Shown here one piece after another: positions 12,937-26,800 of a stretch of 64,000 nt of DNA. The DNA comes from Callorhinus ursinus (taxonomy: Eukaryota; Chordata; Mammalia; Carnivora; Otariidae): contig NW_020312817.1 in assembly GCF_003265705.1 (NCBI RefSeq), positions 27,767,445-27,831,444 of the forward strand, given 5' to 3'. The notes beneath the pieces are model-generated. The model saw only the letters and a program-made list of their open reading frames with translations, was not told where the DNA came from and searched no databases. Each line of letters opens with the position of its first letter. Within the stretch, counting starts at the first letter, position 1. Both the position numbers and the translations under genes were made by a program.

Positions 12937-13602
12937 TCAACTAGTATAATGTCTTCCCTGTCCAAATCCAGAATGATTATACTGATAACCTCCATGCTGG
13001 AAGTGCTGTTCAAATTGTCCCCCTTGGTGATAATTCTGGCTCCCCCTTCCTCCCCAACCTCCTCCCTGGCCTCCACGTCCACCTCGGCCTCCGCGACCAC
13101 CTCTCCCTCCACGACCACTGCCTCGATCATTATGGTGCCCACCATCTTGGTATCTATTGTCCTGCTGGTATCCACCACCCTGGTATCCACTTCCTGTATA
13201 TGTAGATGTTTGGAAGCCGCCATAACCACTGCCTTGATAGCTACCACTGTGGCCACCACCATGATAGCCACCCGGCTGGAAACCCGAATCTCGGTAACTA
13301 CCATCTTGGTAGCCACCTCCTCCTCCACTCCCTCCATCCGTCCAGCCTCCTTGATGCTTATTTCCTCTTCCTCCCCCTCGGCTACCATGGTCGTAGCCAC
13401 CACGTCCACCTCTCCCTCCTCCTTGTTCATGACCTCCTCGTCCTCCATATGAGGAATGTTCATAACCACCTCTCCCTCCTCCTCGGCCTCCTGCTTGCTG
13501 CTGGGGGCCATCTTGCCTTTTCTGCCATGGTGGCATCTCCGGAGGTGGAGGTTCAATTTCATTGGGTCTACCTCCTCTGTCAGGGACCCTGCCCATCAAC
13601 AC
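12937..13602 (-). CDS. FAM98A: FAM98A coding exon 8, RGG-rich C-terminus
   Basis: Acceptor ttatcccatag; the exon opens with GTG (Val) then LMGRVPDRGG, so the GTG is not a translation start. 221 codons to TGA at 12939-12937. A Pro-rich bridge (EPPPPEMPPW) is followed by GGRGGGRGG blocks, Tyr/Gly/Gln-rich low complexity, five consecutive RGG units and the end GFGQGRHYTS. RGG tails bind RNA and are arginine-methylation targets. The antisense open frames here are composition shadows of the GGX repeats. Confidence 0.97.
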   Translation of the reverse strand: MLMGRVPDRGGRPNEIEPPPPEMPPWQKRQDGPQQQAGGRGGGRGGYEHSSYGGRGGHEQGGGRGGRGGYDHGSRGGGRGNKHQGGWTDGGSGGGGGYQDGSYRDSGFQPGGYHGGGHSGSYQGSGYGGFQTSTYTGSGYQGGGYQQDNRYQDGGHHNDRGSGRGGRGGRGGRGGRGGQGGGWGGRGSQNYHQGGQFEQHFQHGGYQYNHSGFGQGRHYTS

Positions 13603-16600
13603 CTATGGGATAAGAAAGATATTTTAAACTACTATATTTTATTAATAGAAATAAATGTATTTGAAAGAAAATAAAAGGTACTTCAATCACCTTATTGATG
13701 GCACAGGCAGTCTTTTCTCTTATAGAGCCACTGCTTGTCCTTAAAATCTTTGACAAGTCTTGTCTTGCAGCCAGAAGGTGGGCAACAGAAATAGTACTTT
13801 TAGGAGATAAAACTGAGCGTTTCGGCTGATAAACCTTTGCTAATTTTTCTGTCTGACTCTGTTGAAGCAAAGTGTTCAAAGACAAAAGTCAATTTTCAGA
13901 ATGACATAGAAACACTGACGTATTATTATTTTTTTTATTTGAGAGAAAGTAAGAGCTAGAGAGAGAGAGGGCATACACCCAGAGGGAGAGGGAGAAAGAA
14001 GCAGACTCCCCACTGAGCAGGGAGCCCGATGCAGGGCTCGATCCCAGGACCCCGGGATCAAGCCGAAGGCAGACGCTTAACCGACTAAGCCACCCAGGCG
14101 CCCCAGAAACACTGATATTAAATAAGTTAAAGACTTCCAAAATGTCTGATAATAATAGTTACTAGGCTTAAGAGGGGAGGAAAAAAGATATACTCACCAT
14201 TGTTCCTACCTAGTCAAGAACTACCCTAAGACACAGCTGTCAGACTTGCTGATACAGCAAGGAATAATGTTGCAAAGGGGACACACAGGGTAGAGGGGCT
14301 TCCCTTTAGGATTGTGGGGGTAAAAAGGTGCCCCCTGACATTGGTCTCGAACATATTCATTCTATCTATTTAAATATAAGGATGTAAACTAATTTCAAAA
14401 ATTTTGCTTTTGAATTTTCCCATCTTTGCTTACAATGAGATAAAAAATGTTAGCTATGGTTAATTTGTTCTAACTAACAGGATACATTTCTTCCGAAGTG
14501 ATCCCCCCTGTGTAATACTTTCCTCTATTATAAGTAATAAATAAGGAAAAAAGTCTACTTTAACCATTTAGTAGAAGTATAAGTTAATGATTAAGACTGT
14601 CAGTTCCTGACAGACAAACCACTGGGAATCTGGGACACCTTGGCACATCACTTCAATGTGTGTGAAACACAAGACCGCAAAAGACATAAACAGAAATTTC
14701 ACACACGACAAAATAAAGTTCGAACAAATACAAGAAATGTTTTTCAGACAGGAATCAACAAATGCAAATTAACTAGGGTGCCTGGGTGGCTCAGTCGGTT
14801 AAGTGGCTGCCTTCAGCTCAGGTCATGATCCCAGAGTCCTGGGATCGAGCCCCGCATCGGGGAGACTGATTCTCCCTCTCCCACTCCCCCTGCTTGTGTT
14901 CCCTCTCTCACTGTCTCTCTCTCTCTCTCTCTCTCTCTCTGTCAAATAAATAAATAAAATCTTTTAAAAAAAATGCCAATTAACCTAAATTGTGAGAAAT
15001 AACTATCTACTAAATTTTGGAAACAACAGCTATAAGACACAGTAAAATCATACAGAGAAAAATATTTGGTAAGTCTGTCAGTTATATGCAGGTACTCAAA
15101 TACTGATATTGTAAATGTTTAAATTATATGGGGAAAAAAAGGATGTAAAAAGGTATGTTTATTACAATTGTGCAAACAAAGCAAGGAAGACAATACTAAA
15201 AATGAAAATAGCTATTGTGGTTAAGACGATGGAATGATCAGTGACTATTTTATTAGAAAAAAATTACCTGAATAATTAAAAGGATAAAGAGATTGTCATT
15301 CCATAGCTTGTCTGGAGGGAAGTTTCCTGAACAGGTCTTGTATGTCTTTCTTATGGTCACTTGTGCCTACAGTAAGTGCTCAGTCAATGTTTGTTGAATG
15401 GAGACAAACACCTTTGAGAAGGTAGCTTAATGTTTCAAATAAAACTGATTTAAAATGCAATTTCAAAGTGATATAAATACATAGATTTCCTTATCTGAAA
15501 CTGGCTCATTTTGTGCAAAGTTATTTCTATAAAGTGATTTAAAACCAAGTTTCAAAATGAGATGATCGGTATATAAATTCCACTTGATGAAAGCATAGAT
15601 TTGTGTAATTTGTATAGTCCTTCCCTATCCTCTCCAATATATTTACATAGTTCATAAAATCATTGTGTATTACGGTTCAAAAGAATCTTAAAATAACCCC
15701 TAGATTAAACATGGCATTTTAAAGATGTCAAAAATGGGGAGAGAGACGGAAGCTCAGACACAGTGGGTTAGGATACCAGCTGTACAATCCAGTAAAGACA
15801 GGGCCAAAATCAGAACCGTGTAGTACTGCCTCAGTCCGTGCACGACTTCATTGGTAGATAGTTTTCCAGCTGAGAGGTGCAGGCTTATTTTGAATGATTG
15901 TTTCTATCAAAGATAACTTAGGAAAGGACTGGCATTTCCTACACAACAGCCATAGGAGAGAACGATTTGCTGCTGGTGTTGATACGGACTAGCTGTGAGA
16001 TCTCAGACAAAGCCTCCCATTTACTGGGTCTCTGTGTTTGTTTGTTTTTTTCCAGTTGCAAAATGAGAGAAGTTAAGACTGATCTCTAACACCCCTTTCC
16101 AACACCGAAATATTGTAACTCAATAAATACCTACCCCAACAATTTAGGAACCAAATAGGGCTGTGCCAAGGTTTAAAGATTTTAGGTGAAAATAACATAA
16201 CATTATTTAGGAAAACTACATAAAAATTTTTTTGGAGTCAACTAAAATTAAAAAAAAATCTGTTTTCAAACATGAATGCACTATTAAGGGAACATATAAT
16301 ACACAACTGGACCAACCTCCCCATAAGTTCAAGGACTAGTTCCATTTCAGGGTTGTAAGGATGTGAAGTCACGTGTGTCAATTACTTTCTGCTCACTGAT
16401 AATATAATAGATATTTAATAAATATCTGTTGAATGACCAAGATCTTTACCCAGATTATCCCATTTAATTTGAAGTAAAACTGAACTCTTACCAAATTCTT
16501 CAATTCTCTATAAATACTTACTAATATCTGGTCTTGCTAAATCCAGTATTTCTAATTTTAATTAGCAAATGAAATTGTTAGCTTAAAGTACAGTAAATGA

Positions 16601-19600
16601 GTAATTTAAAAATTATTTTAGTGATATTTAGTCTTTTAGTGATTTTCAAATACTCTGTTTCTCCTACAAGTAAGTATTCCCAGTATGGTCTAAAACATAC
16701 GGTTTTGTTAAAAAAAATATTAAAAAGCTGAAAAAAAAAATGTTTTCATTATTGCTGAAAGGCTGAAAGAATTGCTACTCAGCAACTCATGAAAGAAAAA
16801 TTCCTATATGTGTCTCCTATGCATTTCTCTCTCCATTGTATCTAAACTGTGCTAAGGGGCGCCTGGGTGGCTCAGTCGGTTAAACGACTGCCTTCGGCTC
16901 AGGTCATGATCCTGGAGTCCCGGGATCGAGTCCTGCATCAGGCTCCCTGCTCGGCGGGAAGCCTGCTTCTCCCTCTGACCCTCTTCCCTCTCGTGCTCTC
17001 TATCTCTCAAATAAATAAATAAAATCTTTAAAAAAAAAATAAACTGTGCTAAGAATGTTTAAGTCTCATGTCTATAAATATTCTGCTCTTTTAAAATATT
17101 TAATATGGGGCGCCTGGTGGCTCAGTGGGTTAAGCGTCTGCCTTTGGCTCAGGTCATGATCTCAAGGTCCTGGGGTGAGCCCCAAGTCATCAGACTCCCT
17201 GCTCAGGGGGAGTCTGCTTCGCCCTCTCCCTCTGCCCCTCCTCCCAGCTTGTGTGCTCTCTCTCAAATAAATAAATAAAATCTTAAAAAATAAAATATTT
17301 TATATGTACCTTAGCTCTGTCAGACCAGCCAAAAGACTGGACAGTGACATCCAAACGTTTTATTAGCAGCTTTCTCCGAACTTCATATTCATTGGCTATG
17401 GCTTGATTAATTGCTTCTATCTTTTCCTAAAAAGGAAATTTAAAAGACCAGTTAGAATTTAAATGTGCTTGACCCCCTAGTTCCAAAAGGGCAGAGACTG
17501 TGTTTCATTCATAAATGACTCCCCAGCACTTAGCACAAAACAAATTACTTAATATACTACTAAAAGTTATTTTAAGTTTATGAAATAAGGCTAAATAATG
17601 TCTCGAAACATAATAAAGATTAAGTAGAGAACTCTCATTTAGCTTTCCCATAATTTGCTGTGTGAAGTTCAGCCCAATGACGTTTTTGGCTTGAAGGCAA
17701 CCCATTTGGCAATTAAAAACATACTGAACTTCAATTTATTTTGACCAGCTATGTGAAATATTTACAAATTATGAGATAAGTGTTTCTAATCTTACACAAG
17801 TAAAATTATTCCGAATAAGTCTTCAGATTCACAAAAATGGATTCTAAGAATGTCCACCTAGGAAACTACATATTGGAAAACATAACCTAAACAGCACAAA
17901 CTGTCAACACCGTGAGGTAAGTAAGTGGTTCTTTACCAAGACAACTTAAGATGACTGCTACTCACCCAGTGGGCTGGTCCCATTGGCTTCTTCAATAAAG
18001 GCTTTCCCACATGGTTAGGTGGAACTTTTGCTAATGTCTCCTTTAGCTGACACAAACACATAAATGAATGAATAAACAAATCTAAAAGTACAACATATCC
18101 TCCTCATCTTCCCAATTCCCATCATATCTTGCCATCAAAAGAAGATTCCTGACAGAGGCAAAGGTGGAGATGTTTTGAAATGTACAGGACCCACACGATA
18201 AAGACACTCACTTGTCCCAATCCTCACGTGCCTATGGAAGCATGATTCCTTCACTGTACCTAGAACAGTGCCTGACAACAGTAGGCACTCAATGTGTACT
18301 TGCTGAATGGATGAATGAACACACAGAAAAATATGGACTATGAATACAGTGCTGCTCCCCTGTAGAGTTCAGCCAAATTTGTGCATCATGGTGTCCATCT
18401 ACCCCACAATGCAAATGTACCAATTCTTGGAGTCCAGCAGATATGCAGAGGATAACTCTGCTATAACAAATACCATTCTCTTATATTCATTAATTTACTA
18501 AAATGGCTTATTCCTAGTCAATTATATTTAAAAAAACCTCTTAACTGTTAAATGTGTGGCATAAAAATAATTCTGAATTATTTTCACATACTAGATTATG
18601 TTAGCAGTCAACAAACCTAGTTTGCCAATTGAAACATAAGATTCAAAGTGACTGGATTAAAAACCAAAAACATTTACATCTTTTTCTGTCCAGTCAATGA
18701 AAGGAGGGTGGTAACATTTAATGATCAAGAACTTAAAAATTAATTGCGTTAAAGTTCAATGATAAAGTTTTAAAAAGGACTGAAGTCTTCATTCTTTTTA
18801 CATTATACCTAGCTTATTTCAGCTTATAAATCAAAGTGTAAAGTTTCCTTTTTGAAAGAGAAACATGCTGACAAGTTAAAAAAAAAAAAAAAGTAAAATA
18901 CTAACTTCTCTTTAAAGTATCTAGGACTTAAAACCCAAAACTCATTTAGTAACAATTAATAATATGCACATTAGGTTCCCATTAAGAGAAATTAACTTGC
19001 TTCATTTCAAACAAATGTAGGACTATGCCTTTAATACACTACAATCTGGTACTAAAGGTCTTACTTTTTTTTCAATCCCGCTGAAGAATTGGAACATAGT
19101 TATATTGGCTGGAGGTTTGGACATTCCTAGAGCAATACATATGCCTTTCAACTCTTGAAAGACCTCACTACCGCCTCCTTCTTGAGCTTTTTTTGGAGGA
19201 GTATTCACACAGAGCATTCTGGCAGCTTCTAGTTCTGAGATGAGGTATGCTGAAGTAAACAAAATAAGATTTCAAAATGAGATACAGCTACAGTTAATAG
19301 TCATAAGTCTGGAGTCACAACTCTATAGACCTAATGATACGTAACTTTTAAAGCTGCAAGAATGGATAAAAACAAGGAAAAAAAAACATTTTTACCTGCA
19401 AATGACATAACATATAAACTGGTTCTGTAATTCAGGTATTTAATCAATATATGTTTAAAGGGTAACTTATAAATAAGTGATTCTTCTTTGAAACGAAAGT
19501 ATCAAGGTAGATCATGTCTAAAAATCTGGATTCTTATATCCTACTATTCAGGAACTCCAGAACAGGGGCTGGCATCTGTTAACAAATTTACAAAAGGTAG

Positions 19601-20836
19601 AAGGTGGCCAATCTTCGGAAACAGTTAGAACCGGTTATTATTTTTTTACTTCTCACCACTGACATGCACCAGTGATATAACTCTCTTGCTCTCTTACCTT
19701 CCAATACTTAGGCAGTTTGTTCAGAACTGGCATGAAACATTTTCAAGTGATCAAAACTTACAAAAGGGGGAAGACATGAAACTCCCCAAAGCTCCTTCCT
19801 CATGGCTTCCAGTAGCCTAATGCCACCCTCTCTGTTTAAAGAAAACCCTCTTCCAACCAAGTTCTCAGTATTCCCTTTCCCTCTACCTTCCTCATTCTCT
19901 CCCCGATAGCCACTCCTGAAAAACAACATCACTAAAACTTTCTGATCTTTTCTTGACAGAGTTCTTTTGTATCAATATCATCCCCTCATGTGTTGACTTC
20001 AGCCAGGCATAATGAGGGCTGCAATCTGCTTCAGGTAATTGAAGGTATAAATATTCAATCTTACTCCTTTAACTTTCCCAAGGATGTTTACATTTTTATG
20101 AAAGATGATTAATAACCATTGGGAGCTCAGGATTTCGGGTGAGAACCTTCTGACAACATTAGAAAGATAGTTTTGGAAAAAGACATTTTCTGGGCTCTTA
20201 AGTCTCATTAAAAGTTCAAAAGAATGATCAGCTTGACTATCTCATTTCTTACACCCAAGGTGTAATGTTAGAACAATAAAAAGAGCAAGTTTCTGGAAAG
20301 GTCATTCTAAATGGCCTTGATGAAATCTTAATGTGTTCCATATAGCAAACTGTAGGAGTTAAAAGATCAAAAAGTAAAATTCCACTGTCATGAAAATAAC
20401 CACTGTTTTTCTAAATATGGTTTTACTGGAACATTACCACACTCATTTCCATAATCTCTATGGCTGGTACACGCTACAAAAGTGGAGATTAAACGGTTGT
20501 GACAAAGACCTTCCAACTCACAAAGCTGAAAATATTTACTGTCCCATCCTTTAAAGAAAAAGTTTGCCAACCCTTGTTCTAGAAAATTATATGATTTAAT
20601 AAACCGGTTCTCTAAATTTGGGACAACATTAACTCAGGCATCCACAAAATTAGTTCACCAATACAATTACCATCAGAAAACATTATCTGTTACTGATGTG
20701 TTCAAAGTACTAGGAAGGGCACTGGAGATATAAAACAAACAAAACAGATGATCTCTACTGACAATCTACTTAAGAATAAAGAATATATGCATTCACGATG
20801 AATAATTCTTCATCTATTAGGAACTCAAATATCTGA

Positions 20837-20867
<31 letters not shown>

Positions 20868-23800
20868 CCCTAAAGGAAATAATCTGACAACCAGAGAGGC
20901 AATGAACAGTCAAAACTTCTTAACCAGACACAGGAGAGTCTTTTAGCCACTCATTCAAAGACTATTCTATTTTACTAAAAATTCTAATGAGATTGGTTAT
21001 TTTCCCCCTCAGAACACAACATATTAAAAGATTTAAATTAGTAAGGTAAAGGGTGCTGGAGAAATAAGTAAAATTATAGCATCAAGAGGCGACAATTGAT
21101 ACTTGGAAAGATGAGAAATATTTATACAGAGTGAATAGAGAATGAGCACATAAATACTAGCATGACAGAGAGAATACAAACTGAGGGGAATATTTTAAAG
21201 GGGAAACAGCAGAAGCAAAGATAAAAGAGGAATGAAGAGTGTATGTGTGCATGAATTCCAAGAGCAGCATAACCTTTAGTTGGTTTTAGTCATTTAGTTG
21301 AGAGGCAAATAGTTGTATATTACTGAAGAGCTTCTGAGGTGATAGCATATTAAAATAAAGTCTATAAATTGTAACCCTGATCCCAAAATAATATTCAGTG
21401 CAGTCTTAAGTAACAGGAAGGAGTCAAAGGCATTTTATAAAGTGTTTTTTTTTTTTTTTAAGATTTTATTTATTTATTTGATAGAGAGAGACACAGCGAG
21501 AGAGGGAACACAAGCAGGGGTAGTGGGAGAGGGAGAAGCAGGCTTCCCGCTGAGCAGGGAGCCCTATGTGGGGCTTGATCCCAGGACCCCGGGATCATGA
21601 CCTGAGCCGAAGGCAGACGCTTAACGACTGAGCCACCCAGGCGCCCCTATAAAGTGGTTTTTGTAAGCAGGAACACTAAAAAGGCCAAACTCTTAGTTCT
21701 TTGAAAGAATTAGTTATTCATGGTCATTACTAAGCTTTCCATGAAGTTCTTATCTTCCTATGTAAGATAACGTATCCTGAGTGCCAAATATTAGGTTTTG
21801 GTAGAATGAGTGAGTACACTGTCGCTGAGCCAGTTCTAGAAATCACACAATTTGAAGGATACTGAATGCATGCATAAGAACATGCAGCAGTATCAGTATT
21901 TAAAGCAGTATCTGATCTTATGTGCCTACCTCCCATCCCCCACAATCATTCAACAAAGGGGAAATTATGTAAGTGATTCTGGAATAACTCAGTGCCTGGG
22001 TATAGTGGTGATGAATACATTTTTTAAAAAAACGAATCTTCAAAATTAGAGCTGTCTCATTTTTCAGAAACCAGTACAGTTGTAAAGATAATATTTTAAA
22101 AATCCTCTGAACTGTGTCATAATAAGAACTATAACATTCAGTTAACCAAAGCTTAATCTAAATGTGTCTCAGAGACTGCTACAAAAATTGTGAGTTAAGA
22201 CTACTGGTTGTGTTTACTGGAGAGTTCATTTAAGGCAATAAAATTTGTGAGTCTACTTACTGTTTTTCAGGGTGAAGAAAGAAATGTAGTTAGTATATAA
22301 AAAACATGGAAGGAAAGAATTTTCGTAACAATTTCCCAGAATGATCAGTAAGCACAGGAACAATTCAAATACTATTCCAGAAAATTTTATACTGTAATTT
22401 GATATATTTACAAACAAAACCAAAACCCCCAATTACCCAACCACAAAGAAATATCCACAATATAAAGCACTTTAATTTTATTAAAAAAATCTTCATTATT
22501 CCCACACTACCTTCCTAGTCTATTTTAAAATGTGCTTCCAGTCTAGAACGCTAAGGGTTAATGATCATACACTTGAACACTCGGCACTAACTTTGGTGAT
22601 ATTAGGTGAAGCACAATAGTACCAGCAAAGTTAAATGATAAAATAGTAATTACAAAACAAATGCTGCTACCAGTGCACAGGCCCACCATTAGCTTCTAAG
22701 TTGGAAATGTAATAGTTTTCTTTAAGTGGCATTCTGAATTAAATATGTAATGAAATAGTACAACAGCCAGTTTATTAGTCAAAGAAAACATGAATAAAAA
22801 AATAATAGCTACATTCTAGTAGCCATAAACTTACTGAGCAAAAGGAGGCAGTTCTTCTGAACGAGAAGGCGCTTGGTCACATCACCAGATGTCAGTGATA
22901 GATATGGACAGTTCATCTCCCCTAGTAGCCCACTCACCTCAAGCTGGAATTCTTCAGCTTCACTTGGGCCTTTTAAGAATTAAAATAACTTTAATAAAAA
23001 TGACTGTTTTTCCCTTTAGCATAAAAGTTATATATAAATGGAAAGTTTTAATAGGATTTTCCTAGCACAAGTTACTTTGACTTCTAATTCATCCTTTCTC
23101 ACACCACTGCCCATTTTCTTAAGAAGTTCTCATTATGTTAGTCCCTTTTTTGAGCATCTTTAATCGTTTTCTAATTTCTACCCCATCTAATCTAATTATT
23201 TGTCTGCCTTTAAAGATTGCTTAATAGCCTCTATGCTTCACCTTCCCCTGCATATTACTATAGTAGTACCTATGACACGTATGTAGCAGTTACATTTTAC
23301 CTTCAAAAACATTCTATTTGTGCCAGGCCAGCCTCCCCACTGTTCCAAGAACAGTGTCATTTCCACTTCTGTGCCTTCATTTAAGTTATTCCCTGTGACT
23401 GATAGACCCTCTACTTTCCCTTCATCTATCAAACCCCACCTCTCCATCAAAGCCCACTGGCTCCTTGATAAGACCTTCCCCAAGTCCTGCTGCACTCAAT
23501 GATTTCCTCCCCCTGTGAACCAAAGTGAAGCATTTAATTACTGTACTAATCTCCAGTTTCATTTGTGCCTAATATTCCCAGTGAGATTAAATTTGAAGTT
23601 AGCAAACATGACTTGTAGTTCTATATTCCCAACCACGTTAAGTACAGAGTTCATCTTGTGAACCAAGGAGAAACAATGCTCCTTCTTCCTTTTCTGATGG
23701 TTCTCTATCACACAAGGGCAAAAATTAACAAACTTTGAGTCATCTGACCTGGGTCCATTTTCTTCCTTACTTTCTTCTTTTTTTTTAAGATTTTATTTAT

Positions 23801-26800
23801 TTATTTGCGAGAGAGGGAGAGCTAGAGAGAGCAAGCACGAGCAGGAAGGAGATGGAGAAGCTGACTCCCCGCTGAGCAGGAAGCCTGATGCGAGACTCGA
23901 TCCCAGGAGCCTGGGATCATGACCTGAGCCAAAGGCACTTAACTGACTGAGCCACCCAGGCACCCTGGGTGCATTTTCTCATCTGTAAAATGGGAAGGCT
24001 GTATTATCATTGTTTTGCAAACTGTTCTGTGAACTCAAATTCCACAGAACTCCTTTAGAAACAGCTGGGGAGGATGAGGAGAGAGTTGTGCAAAAAGTAC
24101 TCCCTCTTAATTTCAACTAAACGGGTACACTGTTAACTGTTTTGTATGTTGGCTTCTATGTTTTCATTTGAACAAAGGGGTTCCAGGTTATAAATAGTTA
24201 TCTACTATAGGTGTTTTCACAAGTTCCTACAATCCCTGAAATGTTAGGTCAAGAGGCAGTGTTAAAGAGTACTGGCTCCCAAACTTGACTGCTGGGGTTG
24301 AATTCTGGCTATATCACGTACTAGTTGTGTGACTTCAGGCAGTGCATTTAACCTAGCTGTGCTTCCTTGTTTAATGTCTAAAAGAGTAATAAAACCTACC
24401 TCAGGTTTTAAATGACTTAACACATGGAAACTGCTTACAACATATTGTTTAATAAATGTAAGTTGCTGCTATCATTACTGTTACACGACAGTGTCCTTAG
24501 TAATTAGAACTGGCTGCAACTAACATGCGCACATTAAATATACTGAACATGCAAGAAAATGAGCTCTTCAATATGCGATTCTGTGTGGGGGGAAAAAAAA
24601 GGGATTATGTGTATAGTTCTCCATGAGGGGAGGTTAACTAGAGAGCATTTTTCTTTGTCTCCTATTGTAGGTTTACCTATAGTAGGAGGGAACCAGATGG
24701 TGGGGTGTTGGGTTCCAAGCTTTTGTCTCTTTTGCAGAGTCAACAAACTAGTGCTAATACAATAACAAAATTGGCAAATATAAAACAGCTCTCAATGCCA
24801 TAAATCTGATGGAGCTGCATCTGGTTGTGATGGATCTAGTGATGCATTCCTAACTTCTTAAGTGTTCTCTTTCTCCCCATGTATAACAGAATTATAATGC
24901 ATTTCCTTTACATGCTATATGTACTTCTGGAATCTAAGAAAAACATCCCAATTTCCAGTTCTAGCCACCGATTTAAGAACTAACAAGCCATGTTTCACAA
25001 AGAATGGAAAGTTCATATATGCTATACTTGTCTCCCATTTCTGTATCTCAGTAGTAAGGTCTTTTCAACTACCACAATGTTTTAGTAGTTGCACAACTAT
25101 AATCTGTTTTCTCAACTTCCAAAATCACTTTATCTCTATAAATAATGGAGGAAAGAAAAGTATTTGGGTTTCTTTATAAATCTTTTTTTTTTAATTTACA
25201 AAGAACACTTCAGGTTTAGTACTAATAACGTTCAACTGACAATTCCCCAATTTTACTTTTATATTTTGTACCTAAAACTGAGTTTACTTACTGTTAGTTG
25301 CTTGCACATTTTCCTCTAATTTACAGAACACTCTTAATTCAGACACCAGCCAAGCACAGAGTTTGGTAAACTCGGGGGAACTGGCTCCAGCAGAGACTGC
25401 CTGAGACAGAGCGCCATCTTCCAACAATGGACCCTTGTAACTGGTGAGTAAAAAATTATACTTCAGAAGAATATAAAATCACACCTAATATTTTATACAA
25501 ACACTATATCTATGTATTATTTGTATGAATAAATAATTGTTTCGTAAGTTATGATGACCACTCTGCAAACTTACAAATGTAAATAAAATTTATAGAAAAC
25601 TAAATCTAAAATTTAAATTTTAAACTAATAAAATCTATTAGAAAAATAAGTTACATGATAACAGCATTTCCACTCTTCAAAATATATATAAATATTTAAG
25701 AGACTCATATATACTACTAAATTATGTCAACCTCTATACATTATACTGAAAGCTCTTGCTGTACAAAGATTTTCTTCCTTTAACTGAATATTAAAACCAC
25801 ATTAACAAGAGATAGCTGATTATACTATAGTTTACGATTTAAGTTACCTTTCCTAGAAATCAATTAGGTTAGTTTTTTTTATTTTTATTTTTTTTAAAAG
25901 CAAAAACTTTCCAGCTCATCATTTATTTCCTTTTTCCATATCTGATGACAGTTAAGGCTATTAAGACATACTAGTACCAGAGAAATGTCTGGATTAATTT
26001 AAAAGATTAATAATTGCTAGCAAGTTGATGTCTGGGTGAACTGGTGCATCTGAATCCTAATCCTCTGAAAGTGATTCAAGCATAATTTTAAAGTATTATT
26101 AAATATGCAAACATTCATAAAAGACAATAGTAATAAAGAACCCCAACCTAGAATATAGCTAGAACTAAAGATCCTGTCATTTTCAGGGTAATTTTAAAAT
26201 ATATAGTCTCCAGAAGATTATTTTATCTTTTAAGTGAAATATTGACAAAAAGTTATTGAAGATGAAACATTAAATATACTTAAGATAATTTGATGTTTGG
26301 AAGTATAGAGATGTTAGAGAAATGACAATACTTGATTCTTTTAAAATGCACCTATGTTTTTATACACTGAATGGAATGGAAAAAAATCTTACACAAAAAG
26401 TGAGATTATATATAGCCTGGCATCTAGATTCAAAACCACATATAATTAGACATTGCAATAAAGAGGCTAGGCCTAGAAATCTCTCCTTGTGTTACACATT
26501 CATAATTTGTTAGTTTATTCTACAAGTAGTTATTGAATTCCTACTGTGTGCCACATTAAAGATAAAAGTCATTAAAAATTTTAGTATTTCTCAGTGAATC
26601 CTTTAAAAGTACATGTCAATTAATTAAGTATGAATCTTAATGATTGAGTGCCACCAAACTAATTGGTTAGGCTTAAAATTCATAGCAAAGTTTTCAGAAA
26701 ATCTGATGGTTTACATTACAACTCATCTAGAATATTTACTTGATTTACAATTATTATAGTAAAAATTACTTTTTTTAGTACTCCAGAAAAGAAAAAAAAT

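Larger units (their letters stand above)
13859..17309 (-). other. FAM98A intron 6
   Basis: 3451 bp, the most SINE-rich intron: one sense copy (13919-14104) and three antisense copies (14775-14972, 16856-17039, 17107-17287). Also a MIR piece near 15.70-15.84 kb. Confidence 0.8.
19250..22834 (-). other. FAM98A intron 3
   Basis: 3585 bp. Contains a minus-strand SINE (21445-21646), an old hAT-like element (about 20385-20585) and a short TTTTG microsatellite near 20840. The rest is unique. Confidence 0.8.
22970..25291 (-). other. FAM98A intron 2
   Basis: 2322 bp. Contains one minus-strand SINE (23778-23964), a MIR (about 24255-24470) and an L2-like fragment (about 23390-23570). The rest is unique. 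Confidence 0.8.

Noticed and set aside
12900..13562. A second minus-strand frame of 220 codons overlapping exon 8
   Set aside because: Out of frame with FAM98A; Glu/Val/Met repeats are the +1 reading of the same GC-rich repeats.
12949..13613. Long plus-strand open frames (135-167 codons) opposite FAM98A exon 8
   Set aside because: They are antisense shadows of the GGX/RGG repeats; low-complexity Ser/Thr or His/Leu strings with no family resemblance.
16856..17039. tRNA-like sequence in SINE heads
   Set aside because: The heads derive from tRNA-Lys but lack a complete cloverleaf and are followed by SINE bodies; no true tRNA gene was seen.
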